From: Brooklawnia propionicigenes
GTDB lineage: Bacteria; Actinomycetota; Actinomycetes; Propionibacteriales; Propionibacteriaceae
Direction of reading: 5' to 3'
Assembly: GCF_030297015.1 (NCBI RefSeq)
Contig: NZ_AP028056.1
Coordinates: forward strand, 2,242,939-2,306,938
DNA length: 64,000 nucleotides
Under the pieces are notes generated by a model, which worked only from the letters and a program-made list of their open reading frames with translations, searched no databases and was not told the DNA's origin. The translations under genes and the position numbers were made by a program. Positions 62,466 to 64,000 of this stretch are shown one piece after another; position 1 is the first letter of the stretch, and every line of letters starts with the position of its first letter.

Positions 62466-62516
62466 TCTACCCTGGTGACAGGCTCGTTCCTCGAAGTGCT
62501 TGTCGGAAGGACGATC

Positions 62517-63665
62517 ATGACACCGATGACGGTCGCTGGCCCGAGAACCCGCCCAATACGCCGGCGCTCCACCGCGCGGCGTGCCCGCGATCTCCTGGTC
62601 ACCGCGGTGGCCGCTGTCCTGCTGGCCTCCTGCACCGTCGAACCCGACCCCGGTATAGGCACAGCGGCGACGGACGCCACAGGCACAGCGGCCCCGGGCA
62701 CCACAGGATCGGTGAGCGGCGCGGTGGAGATCATCTCGACCGGTCTTGCTGCGCCCTGGTCGATCGCCTTCCTGGACGACACGCCCCTGGTCAGCGAGCG
62801 CGACAGCGGCCGCGTCCTCGAACTCGATGGCGAGGGGAACGGCCGCGAAATCGCCACCATCGCCGGCGTCGTGGCGCGTGGTGAAGGCGGGCTGCTGGGG
62901 ATCGCCGTGCACGACGGTTACCTGTATGCGTACTTCACCGCGAGCGGTGAGAACCGGGTCGAGCGCTTCGAGCTCATCGGCGAGCCCGGCTCGCTGAGCC
63001 TGGGTGAGGCCGAGACCATCCTGGATGGGCTGCCTGCCGCAGGCGTCCACAATGGTGGCCGCATCGCGTTGGGCCCGGACGGCATGTTGTATGTCACCGC
63101 GGGTGACGCCAATGATCGAGCCAGCGCCCAGAGCCTCGACGCGCTGTCCGGGAAGATCTTGCGGCTGACCCCGAGCGGGGACGTGCCCGACGACAACCCG
63201 TTCGCCGGATCACCGGTCTACAGCTACGGCCACCGCAATCCGCAGGGGATCGCCTGGGATGCCGAGGGCACCCTGTACGCCAGCGAGTTCGGCCAAAACA
63301 CCTGGGACGAACTCAACATCATCGAACCCGGGGGCAACTACGGCTGGCCGCAGGTCGAGGGCATCGCCGGACAGGAGGCGTTCATCGATCCGGTGCAGCA
63401 GTGGCGTCCCGCCGATGCCAGCCCCAGCGGTATCGCCATCGCAGGAGACACCCTGTATGTCGCCAACCTCCGTGGCCAGCGACTACGTGCAGTGCCCCTC
63501 GCCGATCCGAGCACCGCCACCGAACTCCTGGTCGGCGAGTACGGCCGTTTGCGCGATGCCGTGGCGGCACCCGACGGGTCGATCTGGGTACTCACGAACA
63601 ACACCGATGGACGAGGCCGCCCCGCCGCAGACGACGATCGCATCCTCCGCCTCCCGGTGGCCTGA
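62517..63665 (+). CDS. Lipoprotein, PQQ-dependent sugar dehydrogenase-like (GSDH family)
   Basis: A 382-residue protein. The N-terminal signal ends in the lipobox LLASC, followed by a Thr/Gly/Ala linker. The beta-propeller part contains GLAAPWSIAFLDDTPLVSER, LGIAVHDG, HNGGRIALGPDGMLYVTAGDAND and YSYGHRNPQGIAWD, the glucose/sorbosone dehydrogenase signature. It oxidises a sugar outside the membrane. GGAAGGACG precedes the ATG. Confidence 0.9.
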   Translation: MTPMTVAGPRTRPIRRRSTARRARDLLVTAVAAVLLASCTVEPDPGIGTAATDATGTAAPGTTGSVSGAVEIISTGLAAPWSIAFLDDTPLVSERDSGRVLELDGEGNGREIATIAGVVARGEGGLLGIAVHDGYLYAYFTASGENRVERFELIGEPGSLSLGEAETILDGLPAAGVHNGGRIALGPDGMLYVTAGDANDRASAQSLDALSGKILRLTPSGDVPDDNPFAGSPVYSYGHRNPQGIAWDAEGTLYASEFGQNTWDELNIIEPGGNYGWPQVEGIAGQEAFIDPVQQWRPADASPSGIAIAGDTLYVANLRGQRLRAVPLADPSTATELLVGEYGRLRDAVAAPDGSIWVLTNNTDGRGRPAADDDRILRLPVA

Positions 63666-63837
63666 GGCCGAACCGTCGCCGCGGATCAATGTCCGGGCTG
63701 CCGAGGTTGCGGCCGGGAGCCCTGACGCTGGGCGCCGGCCGGGAGCACTGGTGGCACGCTGCGGAACCGGGCGATCGGAATAACCACGCGGTGATGGCGT
63801 GTTTCCTGTCTACGTATCTGCGGAACGGAGACTCAAC

Positions 63838-64000
63838 ATGGCGAGCATCACGATCATCGGTACCGGCAATATGTCCAAGGCACTTCAGACACTGTTCGAG
63901 CGCAGCCGCTCACAGGTCCAGGTCATCAACCACAAGGAGTCCACCAAGGCACCGGTCGAAGGCGACATCGTCGTCCTGGCAGTGCCGTATACGGCGCTGT
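63838..64000 (+). CDS. NADP-binding oxidoreductase, F420-dependent NADP reductase-like (partial)
   Basis: The 54 visible codons read MASITIIGTGNMSKALQTLF and on to DIVVLAVPYTAL. The dinucleotide-binding GTGNMSKAL and the strand ending VLAVP are typical of the F420_oxidored/NPD fold. The gene continues beyond the window. CGGAACGGAG precedes the ATG. Confidence 0.75.
   Translation, partial: MASITIIGTGNMSKALQTLFERSRSQVQVINHKESTKAPVEGDIVVLAVPYTAL

Noticed and set aside
61383-63050. 555-codon reverse frame across cysK and the sugar dehydrogenase
   Set aside because: It is antisense to two clear enzymes and has no motif or ribosome-binding site.

Overview
The window is high-GC actinobacterial DNA (Actinomycetota). 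The grounds are the base composition, the GTG/TTG starts, the SCO6880-type conjugation protein and a Cys-rich leader peptide before cysK. A propionibacterium-like host is a weak guess. The outer parts are ordinary genes. Most of the middle is a composite of integrative-conjugative-element (ICE) parts, insertion sequences (IS) and antiphage-type genes.

1-12,956: the right end of an ICE whose left end lies outside the window. A tightly coupled leftward operon runs ParA, a ribbon-helix-helix partner, a small protein, a protein with a sigma-like C-terminus, a lipoprotein, an M23 cell-wall hydrolase, a DUF6668-like protein, a VirB2/TrbC-like pilin, an accessory protein, a TrbL-like channel, the SCO6880 protein and a VirB4-like ATPase. 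A GIY-YIG cargo gene and a tyrosine integrase follow. The element stops at a 3' fragment of a class II (Leu-like) tRNA gene. 13,000-17,350: chromosomal-looking genes (DUF2177 protein, AMP-forming acyl-CoA ligase, DUF1295 protein, RBBP9-type hydrolase), bounded by two inverted 42-bp copies of the post-tRNA sequence.

17,500-28,030: a defence cluster. Its centre is a three-gene bacterial ubiquitin-like operon: a double-Ub-fold protein, an E2-like protein and a JAB-E1 fusion. It is divergent from a HigB-like toxin / HigA-ImmA gene pair, and the divergent region holds two matching operator palindromes. A complete type I restriction-modification locus (hsdM, hsdS, hsdR) follows.

28,030-51,730: a mosaic. 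It holds an oriT-like palindrome region, mobC and a MOBP-type relaxase; an IS256 remnant; a CRISPR array of 24 repeats with no cas genes in the window; an IS3-type remnant; a ClpP-fold protease pair; a second, inverted ICE fragment with a relaxase tail; a truncated IS110 transposase; a truncated nuclease-domain protein; a membrane protein; a resolvase; and an AlbA_2 protein. It also holds a ComF-like gene split by an IS630 element that itself contains an IS3 element, a hypothetical gene split by an ISAs1-type element, a primase-like pseudogene, a membrane/Pro-rich protein pair, a DUF4913 protein and the 3' part of a VirD4/TraG coupling protein. The mosaic ends at a 21-bp tandem duplication at the stop codon of a methyltransferase gene.

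51,731-64,000: chromosomal housekeeping. It contains two methyltransferases, a zinc alcohol dehydrogenase, an alpha/beta hydrolase, a GNAT acetyltransferase, a Tat-exported nitroreductase with its TetR regulator, two metallo-beta-lactamase-fold proteins with a second TetR regulator, cysteine synthase behind the Cys-rich leader, a lipoprotein sugar dehydrogenase and the start of an F420/NADP-reductase-like gene.

Starts were chosen from ribosome-binding sites and stop/start overlaps. Family names come from motif recognition by eye; no database search was run.
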